Shown: positions 17,273 through 26,465, counted from the first letter of the stretch. The stretch is DNA of 64,000 bases from Pseudomonas sp. FP198 (GCF_030687895.1 NZ_CP117452.1:2683501-2747500); one strand, 5' to 3'. The notes: generated by a model from the sequence alone, not told the origin. Made by a program: numbers and translations.

Positions 17273-19129
17273 TTATTTCTGCGCCGTCGCCTTATCCCAA
17301 CTCGGAATCTTGAACACCCAGAACGACCCGCCCTGGGCCACCGGTTTGGTCAGCTCGGCCATGTCGCCGCCCCACAACGGCACGGCGCCGCCATAACCGA
17401 CGGTCACGCCGATGTACTGCTCGCCGTCCTGTTCCCAGGTGATGGGCGGGGAGACGATGCCGCTGCCGGTCTGGAACTTCCACAGCTCCTTGCCGGATCT
17501 GGCATCGAAGGCCTTGAAGAAACCGTCACCGGTGCCGGTGAACACCAGGTTGCCCTTGGTCGCGAGCACACCGGCCCACAACGGCAGCGGCTCCTTGTGC
17601 TCCCATACCACCTTGCCGGTGGTGGGGTTCATCGCCCGCAAACTGCCGACGTGATCGTCATACATGCGCTTGATGCGAAAACCCATGCCCAGGTAGGCCG
17701 AGCCTTTTTTGTAGCTGACCTCCTCGGTCCAGTACTCCTCCTTCCACTGGTTGCCTGGCACATAGAACAGCCCGGTGTCCTGGCTGTACGCCATGGGGTT
17801 CCAGTTTTTCCCACCCAGGAACGGCGGAGAAACCTCCACCGGTTTACCCTTGGTTTCGCCTGGCAACGGCTTGGCCGGACGCTGGCCGGGGTTTTCCACG
17901 GGGCGGCCGGTCTTCAGGTCGATGTGGCTGGCCCAGGTGATGTTGTCGACGAAGGGGAAAGCGTTCTGGAGCTTGCCGTTGTTGCGGTCCACCACGTAGA
18001 AAAAGCCGTTGCGGTCGGCATGGGCGGTGGCTTTCACCTGTTTGCCGTCCTTGTCCTTGTAGTCGAACAGCACCAGCTCGTTGTTGCCGGAGAAATCCCA
18101 GGCATCGTTGGGCGTGTGCTGGTAGAACCACTTTACTTCGCCAGTGCTTGGATCGACTCCCACCTGGCCCGAAGTGTAGAGACTGTCGTAGTCATGCGGG
18201 TTGCCGTCCTTGGCCGTGCGCGCCCAGGTGTTCCAGGGACCGGGGTTGCCCGCGCCGACGATGATGGTGTTGGTCTCGGGGTCGAAACTGGCGCTCTGCC
18301 AAGGCGCGCCGCCACCGTGGCTCCAGGCCTCGACCTTGCCGGTCTCGGTGGTTTTGTCGTCAGGCCAGGAGGGCGCCTTGACGTCGCCGGTCGGCGTGCT
18401 GTCCTTGCCGTTGAGACGGCCCATGTGGCCTTCGACAAACGGCCGCATCCAGACTTCTTCACCGGTGTCCGGGTCGCGGGCGAACAGTTGCCCGACGACA
18501 CCGAACTCGTCGCCGGAGCTGCCGTGGATCAGCAGGACCTTGCCGCTGGTCTTGTCCTTGATCAGCACCGGGGCGCCGGTCATGGTGTAGCCGCCGGCGT
18601 GGTCGCCGAACTTCTTGTTCCAGACTACCTTGCCGGTGTTCTTGTCCAGGGCGACCACTCGTGCGTCCAGGGTCCCGAAGTAGATCTTGTCGCCATAAAT
18701 GGCCGCGCCACGGTTCACCACATCGCAGCACGGCCGGATGTTGTCCGGCAGGCGGTGGTTGTAGGTCCACAGGCGCTTGCCCGTCCTGGCGTCGAGGGCG
18801 AATACCCGAGAGTAGGAGCCGGTGACGTACACCACGCCGTCGCTGACGATCGCCTGGGATTCCTGGCCGCGCTGTTTTTCGTCACCGAACGAGTAGGACC
18901 AGGCCGGGGTGAGCTTGAACACGTTCTTGTCGTTGACCTGGGCCAGCGGACTCCAGCGTTGGGCATTGGTGCCCATGCCGTACTGCAGCACATCCTGGGT
19001 GGTCAGGTGGTCGTTGGCGATGTCTTCCCAGGTGACGGCGGCGTGCGCCTGCGGCCCCAGGGACAGGCCGCCGGCGAGCAGCAAGGCAGCGCTCAGGGAG
19101 GAGAGGGCAGGTAGCGTTTTTATTGTCAT
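17273..19129 (-). CDS. pedE: PQQ-dependent alcohol dehydrogenase, Ca2+ type (PedE/ExaA)
   Basis: A 618-residue periplasmic quinoprotein. After a signal peptide (about 1-34, cleavage near AHA) come eight propeller blades with tryptophan-docking repeats such as GKVVWEHK. The vicinal disulfide that contacts PQQ is in RPCCDV. The catalytic Asp345 lies in AWDFSGNN and position +2 is Ser347; lanthanide enzymes carry Asp there, so this is the Ca2+ form. It oxidises primary alcohols such as ethanol or 2-phenylethanol and passes electrons to the cytochrome encoded divergently. The start at 19129 is the first ATG before a proper signal peptide. Confidence 0.95.
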   Translation of the reverse strand: MTIKTLPALSSLSAALLLAGGLSLGPQAHAAVTWEDIANDHLTTQDVLQYGMGTNAQRWSPLAQVNDKNVFKLTPAWSYSFGDEKQRGQESQAIVSDGVVYVTGSYSRVFALDARTGKRLWTYNHRLPDNIRPCCDVVNRGAAIYGDKIYFGTLDARVVALDKNTGKVVWNKKFGDHAGGYTMTGAPVLIKDKTSGKVLLIHGSSGDEFGVVGQLFARDPDTGEEVWMRPFVEGHMGRLNGKDSTPTGDVKAPSWPDDKTTETGKVEAWSHGGGAPWQSASFDPETNTIIVGAGNPGPWNTWARTAKDGNPHDYDSLYTSGQVGVDPSTGEVKWFYQHTPNDAWDFSGNNELVLFDYKDKDGKQVKATAHADRNGFFYVVDRNNGKLQNAFPFVDNITWASHIDLKTGRPVENPGQRPAKPLPGETKGKPVEVSPPFLGGKNWNPMAYSQDTGLFYVPGNQWKEEYWTEEVSYKKGSAYLGMGFRIKRMYDDHVGSLRAMNPTTGKVVWEHKEPLPLWAGVLATKGNLVFTGTGDGFFKAFDARSGKELWKFQTGSGIVSPPITWEQDGEQYIGVTVGYGGAVPLWGGDMAELTKPVAQGGSFWVFKIPSWDKATAQK

Positions 19130-19213
19130 GGTGGGATTTCCCAGTGAGGTTTTGGCCTGACTAGGGTCGGTCTCGCAAGCGTTGTCCGATACGGAAAAAG
19201 TCCCGCCTTGGCC

Positions 19214-19226
19214 GGGAAGACTTCCC
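19214..19226. promoter_or_regulatory. Palindrome in the pedE upstream region
   Basis: GGGAAGACTTCCC is a perfect dyad with one central base, and flanking CCTTGG and AAGG extend the stem. It lies 85-97 bases upstream of the pedE start, between that start and the shared box A. It could be an operator or an mRNA leader hairpin specific to pedE; no copy occurs before pedH. Confidence 0.35.
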
Positions 19227-19264
19227 AAGGCGCCTGTCTTTGCGACTTGCGTCGGATGGCCCGC

Positions 19265-19328
19265 TACCAAGGAACTAGACCCCGGCCACCAAAGCAGCAT
19301 TCGGCCGGCGGCGGGCGCTTCCTAAGAT
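19265..19328 (+). promoter_or_regulatory. Ped-type bipartite promoter of pedF (pedE divergent)
   Basis: Box A TACCAAGGAACTAGA (19265-19279), box B GCATTCG (19297-19303), 19 bases, then TAAGAT (19323-19328) as -10. Box A is identical in all 15 positions to the box before pedH, and its distance to the -10 element (43 bases) is the same. The pedF start follows 52 bases after the -10. The same box may act on pedE in the other direction. Confidence 0.65.
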
Positions 19329-19380
19329 GACGGCACGGCCTCTGCGAGGAGGTCTTGCGTGCAATTTCGAGGGCATAACA

Positions 19381-19842
19381 ATGACAACAAAACGCAACGC
19401 CATCATCGCTACCGCATTGCTGATAGGGCTGACTGGCGCAGGCTCGGCATGGGCCCATGGCAACGTAGTGCCCCAGGCAGTGGAAACCCAAGGGCTGACG
19501 CCGATCAAGGACACCAACCTGCCATTGGATGCCGACGGCTGGGCGGCACAGAACCCGTATCGCAATTCTCCCGAACGCGAAAAAGCCGTGGAGATCGGCG
19601 CCTCGGCCTATAACCAGAACTGCGCGGCCTGTCATGGCCTGGAGGCCAAGTCCGGCGGTATCGCCCCGGACTTGCGCATGCTCGACGCCGCCGAGGCTGG
19701 CGATGAATGGTTTGTCGAACGCGTGCGCCATGGCGCGGTACGCGATGGCCGGGTGTATATGCCGAAAATGGCCGACTACCTGAGCCAGGAAGCCTTGTGG
19801 GCGGTGCGTACCTACCTGGACAGCGTGCACGTCGAGGAGTAA
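19381..19842 (+). CDS. pedF: Cytochrome c550, electron acceptor of the PQQ alcohol dehydrogenase (PedF/ExaB)
   Basis: A 153-residue exported cytochrome. The signal peptide covers about 1-25 (IIATALLIGLTGAGSAWA), the haem-binding motif is CAACH and the likely axial Met lies in YMPKMADYL. It is divergent from pedE, the standard arrangement for ExaA/ExaB pairs, and would carry electrons from PedE and PedH to the respiratory chain. I start at ATG 19381; the frame extends upstream but only into promoter sequence. Confidence 0.93.
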   Translation: MTTKRNAIIATALLIGLTGAGSAWAHGNVVPQAVETQGLTPIKDTNLPLDADGWAAQNPYRNSPEREKAVEIGASAYNQNCAACHGLEAKSGGIAPDLRMLDAAEAGDEWFVERVRHGAVRDGRVYMPKMADYLSQEALWAVRTYLDSVHVEE

Positions 19843-19847
19843 TTGCC

Positions 19848-20723
19848 ATGCGCCTGTTCGCGTGGGTGATGTGCAGCCTGCTGCTGTGTGGCCAGGCGGT
19901 GCAGGCGCAGGTGCGCAGCTATGACCAGATGATTGCCACCGGTGAATTGAAGGTCGCGGTCTACAAGGATTTCGCTCCCTATAGCTTTGAAGACCAGGGC
20001 CAGCCGCGGGGTGTTGACGTCGAGCTGGCACAGGCCCTGGCCAACGCCCTGGGGGTACGGCTGAAATTGCTCTGGGCACCGCCCGGCGAAAAGCTCGACG
20101 ACGACTTGCGCGACTACATCTGGCGCAGCAGTCCGCTGCACGATCGGCAACTGGCCGATCTGATGATGCGAGTGCCTTATGACCATGACTATGTGCAAAG
20201 GCGCAACGACGTTGGCGAGCTGGAGAACGCCCAGGTCGTGATGTTCGGTCCGTATCAGCAGGAATGCTGGCAAGTGGCGTACGACCGGCGTCGACTGGAC
20301 TCGGTGGGCAGCGTTGCGGTGTTCCAGCAACACCCCATTGGCGTTGAAGTCGACAGCGTGCCGTCGTTCTACCTGACGTCTGTGTTCAACGGCATGCTCA
20401 GTGCCAAGACCCGCCATTACCCCAGCGTTGCCAAGGCCTTCGGGGCCATGCAGGCCGGGGAGGTCGATGCCGTCATGGCGATGCGCGGGGAAATCGACTG
20501 GCAGGTGCACCGGGTGGCTGATCCGCAATTGGCCCTGGCAGAGAACGCCTATCCGAACATGGGCAAGCAGCGCTGGGAAATCGGCATGGCCGTGCACGAA
20601 AGCAATCGGCAACTGGCCTATGCGGTGGAGGAAGCCTTGGAAGCCTTGATCCGCGACGGCAGCCTCAAGGCTGTGTATGCCCGCTATGGCCTGCGCTACG
20701 AAGTGCCGGAAATGTATCAATAG
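19848..20723 (+). CDS. Periplasmic substrate-binding protein, MxaJ/XoxJ-like
   Basis: A 291-residue exported protein with a signal peptide (about 1-20, VMCSLLLCGQAVQA) and a type II (SBP_bac_3) fold: GELKVAVYKDFAPYSFEDQG at the N-terminus, DVELAQALANALG, and AGEVDAVMAMRGE in lobe 2. Proteins of this kind sit beside quinoprotein dehydrogenases in methylotrophs (MxaJ, XoxJ), where they are thought to help dehydrogenase and cytochrome maturation or interaction. It starts five bases after the pedF stop, so it is in the pedF operon. The gene at this place in P. putida is called pedG, I believe. Confidence 0.85.
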   Translation: MRLFAWVMCSLLLCGQAVQAQVRSYDQMIATGELKVAVYKDFAPYSFEDQGQPRGVDVELAQALANALGVRLKLLWAPPGEKLDDDLRDYIWRSSPLHDRQLADLMMRVPYDHDYVQRRNDVGELENAQVVMFGPYQQECWQVAYDRRRLDSVGSVAVFQQHPIGVEVDSVPSFYLTSVFNGMLSAKTRHYPSVAKAFGAMQAGEVDAVMAMRGEIDWQVHRVADPQLALAENAYPNMGKQRWEIGMAVHESNRQLAYAVEEALEALIRDGSLKAVYARYGLRYEVPEMYQ

Positions 20724-20733
20724 GAGCGCAGCG

Positions 20734-21489
20734 ATGAACTGGCGAGCGTGGGGCCTGCTGTGGTGTTGCCTGCCGTTGATGGCGAGCGCGATCGAGCCGG
20801 GAAAGGACCCGGTGCCTTCGGTGATGTGGGCTTTCTATCACAAGCAACTGCTGGCGGACGCGCCGTTTGTGTTCGACCAGCGAGTCCGGCTGCTGGCGCC
20901 ACCGTTTGCCGAAGACGCGCGCCAGGTGCCGCTGGAAATCGATGCCCGCGCCTTTGCCGGCGACGTCGTGCGTATATTGGCCTGGGCCGAACTGAACCCG
21001 CTGCCGAAAATTGTCGACTTCCAGCCCTCGGAACGGGTGCTGCCTTGGCTGTCGATCCGTATTCGCATCGAGCAAGCCACGCCATTGCGTGCGGCGGTGC
21101 AGACCCGCGACGGACTGTGGCACGTCGGTTCGACGCTGATCGACGCGGCGGGTGGCGGCTGCACCGCGCCCAGCGTCGTGCGCACCCAACCGGGTTGGGA
21201 GGAGCACTTGGGCGAAGTGCTGGGCGGTCGCTACCCGCGGGGCGATTCGAGTCGCCTGCGTCTGCAGGTTGCCCACCCCATGGACAACGGCCTGGTCAGC
21301 GGCATCCCGGAGTTTTTCATCAACCAGGCCCGGCTGCTGGATGCCGACGGCAAGCTGTTGGCGCGCCTGGAGCTGTTTCCGGCGGTCAGCGAAAACCCCT
21401 CCCTGGGCTTCGACATCCAGGGCCCGGGACAGACCCGCCTGTTGCTGCGCGACAACAGCGGCAACGAGTTCGACGCAGCCATTCCCTGA
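20734..21489 (+). CDS. Quinoprotein-associated SoxYZ-like carrier protein
   Basis: A 251-residue exported protein (signal peptide about 1-19, LLWCCLPLMASA). The N-terminal half resembles SoxY and carries GGGCTAP, close to the SoxY swinging-arm cysteine motif; the C-terminal half (MDNGLVSGIPEFFINQARLLDADG) resembles SoxZ. SoxYZ carries sulfur intermediates on that cysteine, so this fusion may carry a group on its cysteine in the periplasm. Such fusions are known near PQQ dehydrogenases with a metallohydrolase and the CXXCW protein. It follows the binding protein by 10 bases with TAGGAG upstream. Confidence 0.84.
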   Translation: MNWRAWGLLWCCLPLMASAIEPGKDPVPSVMWAFYHKQLLADAPFVFDQRVRLLAPPFAEDARQVPLEIDARAFAGDVVRILAWAELNPLPKIVDFQPSERVLPWLSIRIRIEQATPLRAAVQTRDGLWHVGSTLIDAAGGGCTAPSVVRTQPGWEEHLGEVLGGRYPRGDSSRLRLQVAHPMDNGLVSGIPEFFINQARLLDADGKLLARLELFPAVSENPSLGFDIQGPGQTRLLLRDNSGNEFDAAIP

Positions 21490-21505
21490 CCACAAGGAGC
21501 ACGCC

Positions 21506-22441
21506 ATGCGCTGGTTGATGCTGATCTGTCTTGGGCTGTGCCTGCCGGCCTGGTCCGCCACCGAGTATTCGCTCAAGCCACGGCAGATCGCCGAGGGCAC
21601 GTGGCTGCTGGAAGGCAGCACGGATAATTTCGCCAAGGCCAACGGCGGCAATATCGTCAATACCGCATTCATCGTCACCGAGGCCGGCGTGGTGGTCATC
21701 GACACCGGACCGTCGAAGCGCTACGGCGAGGCTCTGCGCCAGGCCATCGCCGCGACGACTGACAAGCCGGTGATCCAGGCGCTGCTGACCCATCATCACC
21801 CGGACCATGTGTTGGGCAACCAGGCCTTCAGCGATGTGCCCATCGGGGCGCTGCCCGGCACCAGCGATCTGCTGCGACAACAGGGCGACGCAATGGCGGA
21901 AAACATGTACCGGCTGGTGGGCGACTGGATGCGTGGCACCGAAGTGGTACTGCCGACGCAGGCGTTGAGCCCCGGCACGCTGCAGGTGGGTGAGCATTCG
22001 TTGCGCTTGCTGGCGCTGGCCGGGCATACCGGGGCGGATCTGGCGATCCTTGATGAAACCACGGGCGTGCTGTTCGCCGGCGACCTGGTGTTTTATGAGC
22101 GAGCGCTGACCACGCCGAACAGCCCTGGCCTGGAGATATGGCTCAAGGATCTGGACACCTTGCAGGGCCTGCCATGGAAGCAGGTCGTGCCAGGTCATGG
22201 TCCGCTGGCGGCCGATGCTCGGCCATTCGCGCAGATGCGCGACTACCTCGGCTGGCTCGACCAACTGATGCGCGACGGCGCGGCCCGGGGCGACGACATG
22301 GCCGAGATGATCCGCAGCCCCATCCCCGAGCGCTTCGCCGCGATCAGCCTGAGCCGTTATGAGCTGATTCGCAGTGTCAGCCATCTTTACCCGCGTTATG
22401 AGCGGGCGGGGATGAGGCGGGTGGACACAAAGCCCCAGTAA
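21506..22441 (+). CDS. Quinoprotein-associated zinc metallohydrolase (metallo-beta-lactamase fold)
   Basis: A 311-residue exported protein (signal peptide about 1-18, MRWLMLICLGLCLPAWSA). It has the metal motif THHHPDH, further ligands in AGHTGAD and FAGDLVF, and a last His in PGHGP. The place after the SoxYZ-like gene, with AAGGAG upstream, fits the quinoprotein relay metallohydrolase family. By analogy to SoxB-type steps it may hydrolyse a group carried by the SoxYZ-like partner, but no substrate is proven to my knowledge. Confidence 0.87.
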   Translation: MRWLMLICLGLCLPAWSATEYSLKPRQIAEGTWLLEGSTDNFAKANGGNIVNTAFIVTEAGVVVIDTGPSKRYGEALRQAIAATTDKPVIQALLTHHHPDHVLGNQAFSDVPIGALPGTSDLLRQQGDAMAENMYRLVGDWMRGTEVVLPTQALSPGTLQVGEHSLRLLALAGHTGADLAILDETTGVLFAGDLVFYERALTTPNSPGLEIWLKDLDTLQGLPWKQVVPGHGPLAADARPFAQMRDYLGWLDQLMRDGAARGDDMAEMIRSPIPERFAAISLSRYELIRSVSHLYPRYERAGMRRVDTKPQ

Positions 22442-22462
22442 CTGCGGCGGTGAGAGGCTTCT

Positions 22463-22580
22463 GTGGTGAGGGGATTTATCCCCGCTGGGGCGCGAAGCGG
22501 CCCCCTGGATCTGTCTGGCATATGGAGTTTTAGGTCTTGGGGCCGCTTCGCAGCCCAGCGGGGATAAATCCCCTCGCCAC
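22463..22580. repeat. REPIN, GAGGGGATTTATCCCC family
   Basis: GTGGTGAGGGGATTTATCCC at 22463 faces its complement ending at 22580, with pairing inner arms. The left REP has one change (GTGGTGAG for GTGGCGAG). It lies 16 bases before the pedH box A. Confidence 0.93.
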
Positions 22581-22595
22581 AGGGGTGGCGGCCTG

Positions 22596-22659
22596 TACCA
22601 AGGAACTAGAAAACTCAACACTGCGGGCAATTGTTGGCGACGGCCCCGAGCCCAAGAAT
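22596..22659 (+). promoter_or_regulatory. Ped-type promoter of pedH
   Basis: Box A TACCAAGGAACTAGA (22596-22610) is identical to the pedF/pedE copy. A degenerate box B, GCAATTG (22627-22633), and AAGAAT (22654-22659) as a weak -10 follow; box A to -10 is 43 bases, as at pedF. The weaker box B and -10 may explain different control of pedH. Confidence 0.55.
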
Positions 22660-22715
22660 CTGTGGCAGACCGGGAAAATTTCCCGGGTATAACAATAACC
22701 GCAGAGGTAGCCGTC

Positions 22716-24492
22716 ATGACTCATCCCGCACGTCGCCAATCCTTCGCCGTGAGCCTGCTGCTCAGTGCCATGCTGCTGTCCGGCTCGGCCTTGGCCGCCG
22801 TGACCGACCAGGAAATTCTCCAGGACCCGAAAAATCCGCAGCAAGTCGTGACCAACGGCCTGGGGGTGCAGGGCCAACGCTATAGCCCGCTCGACACCCT
22901 CAACGTGAATAACGTCAAGGATCTGCGGCCGGTCTGGGCGTTTTCCTTCGGCGGCGAAAAGCAGCGCGGCCAGCAGGCCCAGCCGATGATCAAGGACGGG
23001 GTGATGTACCTCACCGGGCTCCTATTCGCGGGTGTTCGCGGTGGACGCACGCACCGGCAAGAAACTCTGGCAATACGATGCGCGCCTGCCCGATGACATA
23101 CGCCCCTGCTGCGACGTGATCAACCGTGGCGTAGCGCTGTATGGCGACCTGGTGTTCTTCGGCACCCTGGACGCGAAGCTGGTGGCCTTGAACAAGGACA
23201 CCGGCAAGGTGGTGTGGAGCAAAAAAGTCGCTGATCACAAGGAAGGTTATTCCATCAGCGCCGCGCCCATGGTCGTCAATGGCAAGCTCATCACCGGCGT
23301 GGCGGGCGGCGAGTTCGGCGTGGTTGGGCAGATCAGCGCTTTCGACCCGAAAAACGGCGAACTGCTCTGGACGCGGCCGACCGTGGAAGGCCACATGGGC
23401 TACGTCTACAAGGACGGCAAGGCTGTGGAGAATGGTATCTCCGGCGGCGAGGCCGGCAAGACCTGGCCCGGCGATCTGTGGAAAACCGGCGGGGCGGCGC
23501 CTTGGCTGGGCGGTTACTACGATCCGGAAACCAATCTCCTATTGTTCGGTACCGGCAACCCGGCACCGTGGAACTCCCACCTGCGCCCTGGCGACAACCT
23601 CTATTCCTCGTCGCGCCTGGCGCTGAACCCGGACGACGGCACCATCAAGTGGCACTTCCAGAGCACGCCACACGACGGTTGGGACTACGACGGCGTCAAT
23701 GAGTTGATCTCGTTCAACTACAAGGACGGTGGCAAGGACATCAAGGCGGCGGCGACGGCCGACCGTAACGGTTTCTTCTACGTGCTCGACCGCACCAATG
23801 GCAAGTTCATCCGTGGTTTCCCATTCGTCGACAAGATCACCTGGGCCTCCGGCCTGGACAAGGACGGGCGCCCGATCTACGTAGACACCAGCCGCCCGGG
23901 CGCACCGGGCAGCGAAGCCAAGGGCAGTTCGGTGTTTGTTGCCCCGGCATTCCTCGGCGCGAAAAACTGGATGCCGATGGCCTATAACCAGGACACCGGT
24001 CTGTTCTACGTGCCGTCCAACGAGTGGGGCATGGACATCTGGAACGAGGGCATCGCCTACAAGAAAGGCGCGGCGTTCCTCGGCGCCGGGTTCACCATCA
24101 AGCCACTGAACGAGGATTACATCGGCGTGCTGCGGGCCATCGACCCGAAGACCGGCAAGGAAGTCTGGCGCCACAAGAACTTCGCGCCGCTGTGGGGCGG
24201 GGTGCTGACCACCAAGGGCAACCTGGTATTCACCGGTACGCCTGAAGGTTTCCTGCAAGCCTTCAACGCGAAGACCGGGGAAAAAGTCTGGGAGTTCCAG
24301 ACCGGTTCCGGCGTGCTCGGCTCGCCGATTACCTGGGAGATGGACGGCGAGCAGTACGTCTCGGTGGTCTCCGGCTGGGGCGGCGCGGTACCGCTGTGGG
24401 GCGGCGAAGTGGCCAAGCGCGTGAAGGACTTCAACCAGGGCGGCATGCTCTGGACGTTCAAGTTGCCGAAAGAGCTGGTGGCCAAGCGCTGA
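22716..24492 (+). pseudogene. pedH: PQQ-dependent alcohol dehydrogenase, lanthanide type (PedH), frameshifted
   Basis: The frame from ATG 22716 (GAGG upstream) gives a signal peptide and blade 1 up to DGVMYLTG, then leaves the PedE-like sequence and stops at 23096. The +1 frame resumes at [16 protein letters not shown] and continues to 24492. One extra G in GGG at 23016-23018 explains it: with GG the junction reads [12 protein letters not shown], as in PedE, and the protein would have about 591 residues. Downstream everything is intact: RPCCDV, and GWDYDGVNE with catalytic Asp (23683-23685) plus Asp at +2 (23689-23691), the lanthanide ligand. Either a fresh inactivating mutation or a sequencing error. 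Confidence 0.88.
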
Positions 24493-24519
24493 GTTGTCAT
24501 TGAGTAAAGTGCTGCCTTT

Positions 24520-24612
24520 GTGGCGAGGGGATTTATCCCCGCTGGGCTGCGAAGCGGCCCCAAAACTTCTGCGAGTGCTGCGCACTCGAGCGGGGATAAA
24601 TCCCCTCGCCAC
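24520..24612. repeat. REPIN, GAGGGGATTTATCCCC family
   Basis: GTGGCGAGGGGATTTATCCC at 24520 faces its complement ending at 24612; this one has a short loop. It follows the pedH stop. Confidence 0.93.
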
Positions 24613-24658
24613 AAGAGCAGCGCTCGTTCCCGTTCTTTCGGAAAGTCCACAAACCTAC

Positions 24659-24723
24659 GACCAAATAACGAGAGCGCCCCCTGCCAATGACGCATTCGTC
24701 CATCGCGCGGGGCTCTCTACCAT
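24659..24723 (+). promoter_or_regulatory. Ped-type bipartite promoter of pedI
   Basis: GACCAAATAACGAGA (24659-24673) matches box A at 11 of 15 positions, GCATTCG is at 24692-24698, and TACCAT follows after 19 bases (24718-24723). The pedI start is 49 bases after the -10. Confidence 0.62.
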
Positions 24724-24772
24724 CGGCCTATCGCCTGTCCCGCGACAGGCATCGACCAGGCAGAGGCCCATC

Positions 24773-26293
24773 ATGATCTACGCACAACCCGGAACCCCAG
24801 GCGCCGTCGTTTCCTTCAAGCCGCGCTATGGCAATTTCATCGGCGGTGAATTCGTTCCGCCGGTCCACGCTGAGTACTTCACCAACACGTCGCCGGTCAA
24901 CGGCGAAGTCATCGGCGAGTTTCCGCGCTCCAGCGCCGCCGACATCGACAAGGCCCTGGACGCCGCCCATGCCGCTGCCGACGCCTGGGGCAAAACCTCG
25001 GTCCAGGATCGCTCCCTGGTGCTGTTGAAAATCGCCGACCGTATCGAGCAGAACCTGGAGCTCCTCGCCGTGAGCGAGACCTGGGACAACGGCAAGGCCG
25101 TGCGCGAAACCCTCAATGCCGACGTACCGCTCTCGGCTGACCATTTCCGTTATTTCGCCGGCTGCATCCGCGCCCAGGAGGGTGGGGCCGCCGAAATCAA
25201 CGAATTGACCACGGCCTACCATTTCCATGAACCGCTGGGCGTGATCGGGCAGATCATCCCGTGGAACTTCCCGTTGTTGATGGCCGCCTGGAAACTCGCC
25301 CCGGCCCTGGCCGCCGGCAACTGCATCGTGCTCAAGCCGGCGGAGCAGACGCCGCTGTCGATCACCGTGTTCGCCGAACTGATCGCCGACCTGCTGCCAG
25401 CCGGCGTCCTGAACATCGTCCACGGCTTCGGCCGCGAAGCCGGTGAAGCCCTGGCTACCAGCAAGCGCATCGCCAAGATCGCCTTTACCGGCTCGACACC
25501 GGTCGGCTCGCACATCATGAAATGCGCCGCCGAAAACATCATCCCGTCCACCGTGGAACTGGGCGGCAAGTCGCCGAACATCTTCTTCGAAGACATCATG
25601 CAGGCCGAGCCGGCGTTCATCGAGAAAGCCGCCGAAGGCCTGGTGCTGGCGTTCTTCAACCAGGGTGAAGTCTGCACCTGCCCATCCCGGGCGCTGGTGC
25701 AAGAGTCGATCTACGACGAATTCATGCAAGTGGTGCTGAAGAAGATCCAGCAGATCAAGCGCGGTAACCCGCTGGACACCGAGACCATGGTCGGCGCCCA
25801 GGCGTCCGAGCAGCAGTACGACAAGATTCTTTCGTACCTGGACATTGCCCGGGAAGAGGGCGCCGAATTGCTCACCGGTGGCGCGGCGGAACGCCTTGAA
25901 GGCGACTTGTCGAGCGGCTATTACATCCAGCCGACCCTGCTCAAGGGCCACAACAGGATGCGCGTGTTCCAGGAAGAAATCTTCGGGCCGGTGGTGGGCG
26001 TGACCACCTTCAAGGACGAAGCCGAAGCCCTGGCGATCGCCAACGACACCGAGTTCGGCCTCGGCGCCGGCCTCTGGACCCGCGACATCAACCGCGCCTA
26101 CCGCATGGGCCGGGCAATCAAGGCCGGGCGCGTCTGGACCAACTGCTACCACCTGTACCCGGCGCATGCCGCGTTTGGCGGCTACAAGAAGTCCGGCGTC
26201 GGGCGTGAGACGCACAAGATGATGCTCGACCATTATCAGCAGACCAAGAACCTGCTGGTGAGCTATGACGTCAATCCGTTGGGGTTCTTCTGA
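24773..26293 (+). CDS. pedI: NAD+-dependent aldehyde dehydrogenase PedI/ExaC-like
   Basis: A 506-residue cytoplasmic aldehyde dehydrogenase. The Rossmann part includes [20 protein letters not shown] and FTGSTPVG, the general base is Glu262 in ELGGKSP and the nucleophile Cys301 in NQGEVCTC. Length and the doubled Cys-Thr-Cys are typical of the AldB/ExaC group of acetaldehyde-type dehydrogenases. It would oxidise the aldehydes made by the quinoproteins. The start at 24773 follows AGAGG; upstream codons in the frame are promoter and REPIN sequence. It is probably its own transcription unit because of its promoter. Confidence 0.93.
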   Translation: MIYAQPGTPGAVVSFKPRYGNFIGGEFVPPVHAEYFTNTSPVNGEVIGEFPRSSAADIDKALDAAHAAADAWGKTSVQDRSLVLLKIADRIEQNLELLAVSETWDNGKAVRETLNADVPLSADHFRYFAGCIRAQEGGAAEINELTTAYHFHEPLGVIGQIIPWNFPLLMAAWKLAPALAAGNCIVLKPAEQTPLSITVFAELIADLLPAGVLNIVHGFGREAGEALATSKRIAKIAFTGSTPVGSHIMKCAAENIIPSTVELGGKSPNIFFEDIMQAEPAFIEKAAEGLVLAFFNQGEVCTCPSRALVQESIYDEFMQVVLKKIQQIKRGNPLDTETMVGAQASEQQYDKILSYLDIAREEGAELLTGGAAERLEGDLSSGYYIQPTLLKGHNRMRVFQEEIFGPVVGVTTFKDEAEALAIANDTEFGLGAGLWTRDINRAYRMGRAIKAGRVWTNCYHLYPAHAAFGGYKKSGVGRETHKMMLDHYQQTKNLLVSYDVNPLGFF

Positions 26294-26321
26294 TCCTCGC
26301 CGCGTCCATTGACTGAGCCCT

Positions 26322-26447
26322 GTGGCGAGGGAGCTTGCTCCCGCTGGGCCGCGGAAGCGGCCCCATTCTTCAAGGCAATGCATTGACTGTGTAGCGGCTA
26401 TTTTTGGGGCTGCTGCGCAGCCCAGCGGGAGCAAGCTCCCTCGCCAC
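26322..26447. repeat. REPIN, GAGGGAGCTTGCTCCC family
   Basis: GTGGCGAGGGAGCTTGCTCC at 26322 faces its complement ending at 26447, with inner arms GCGGAAGCGGCCCC and GGGGCTGCTGCGC. It follows pedI. Confidence 0.93.
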
Positions 26448-26465
26448 GGTAATCGCTATTGCTAA

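Noticed and set aside
17597..19114. Plus-strand open frame of 505 codons across pedE
   Set aside because: High GC gives long antisense frames; this one mirrors the PQQ dehydrogenase codons and has no signal, motif or ribosome site. The same holds for antisense frames over the MFS gene (682-2088), pedI (24728-26434), mqo (30921-32765) and fcs (61313-63175).
22662..22715. Upstream start for pedH at 22662
   Set aside because: It would put the -10 region into coding sequence and add residues before a good signal peptide; ATG 22716 has GAGG upstream.
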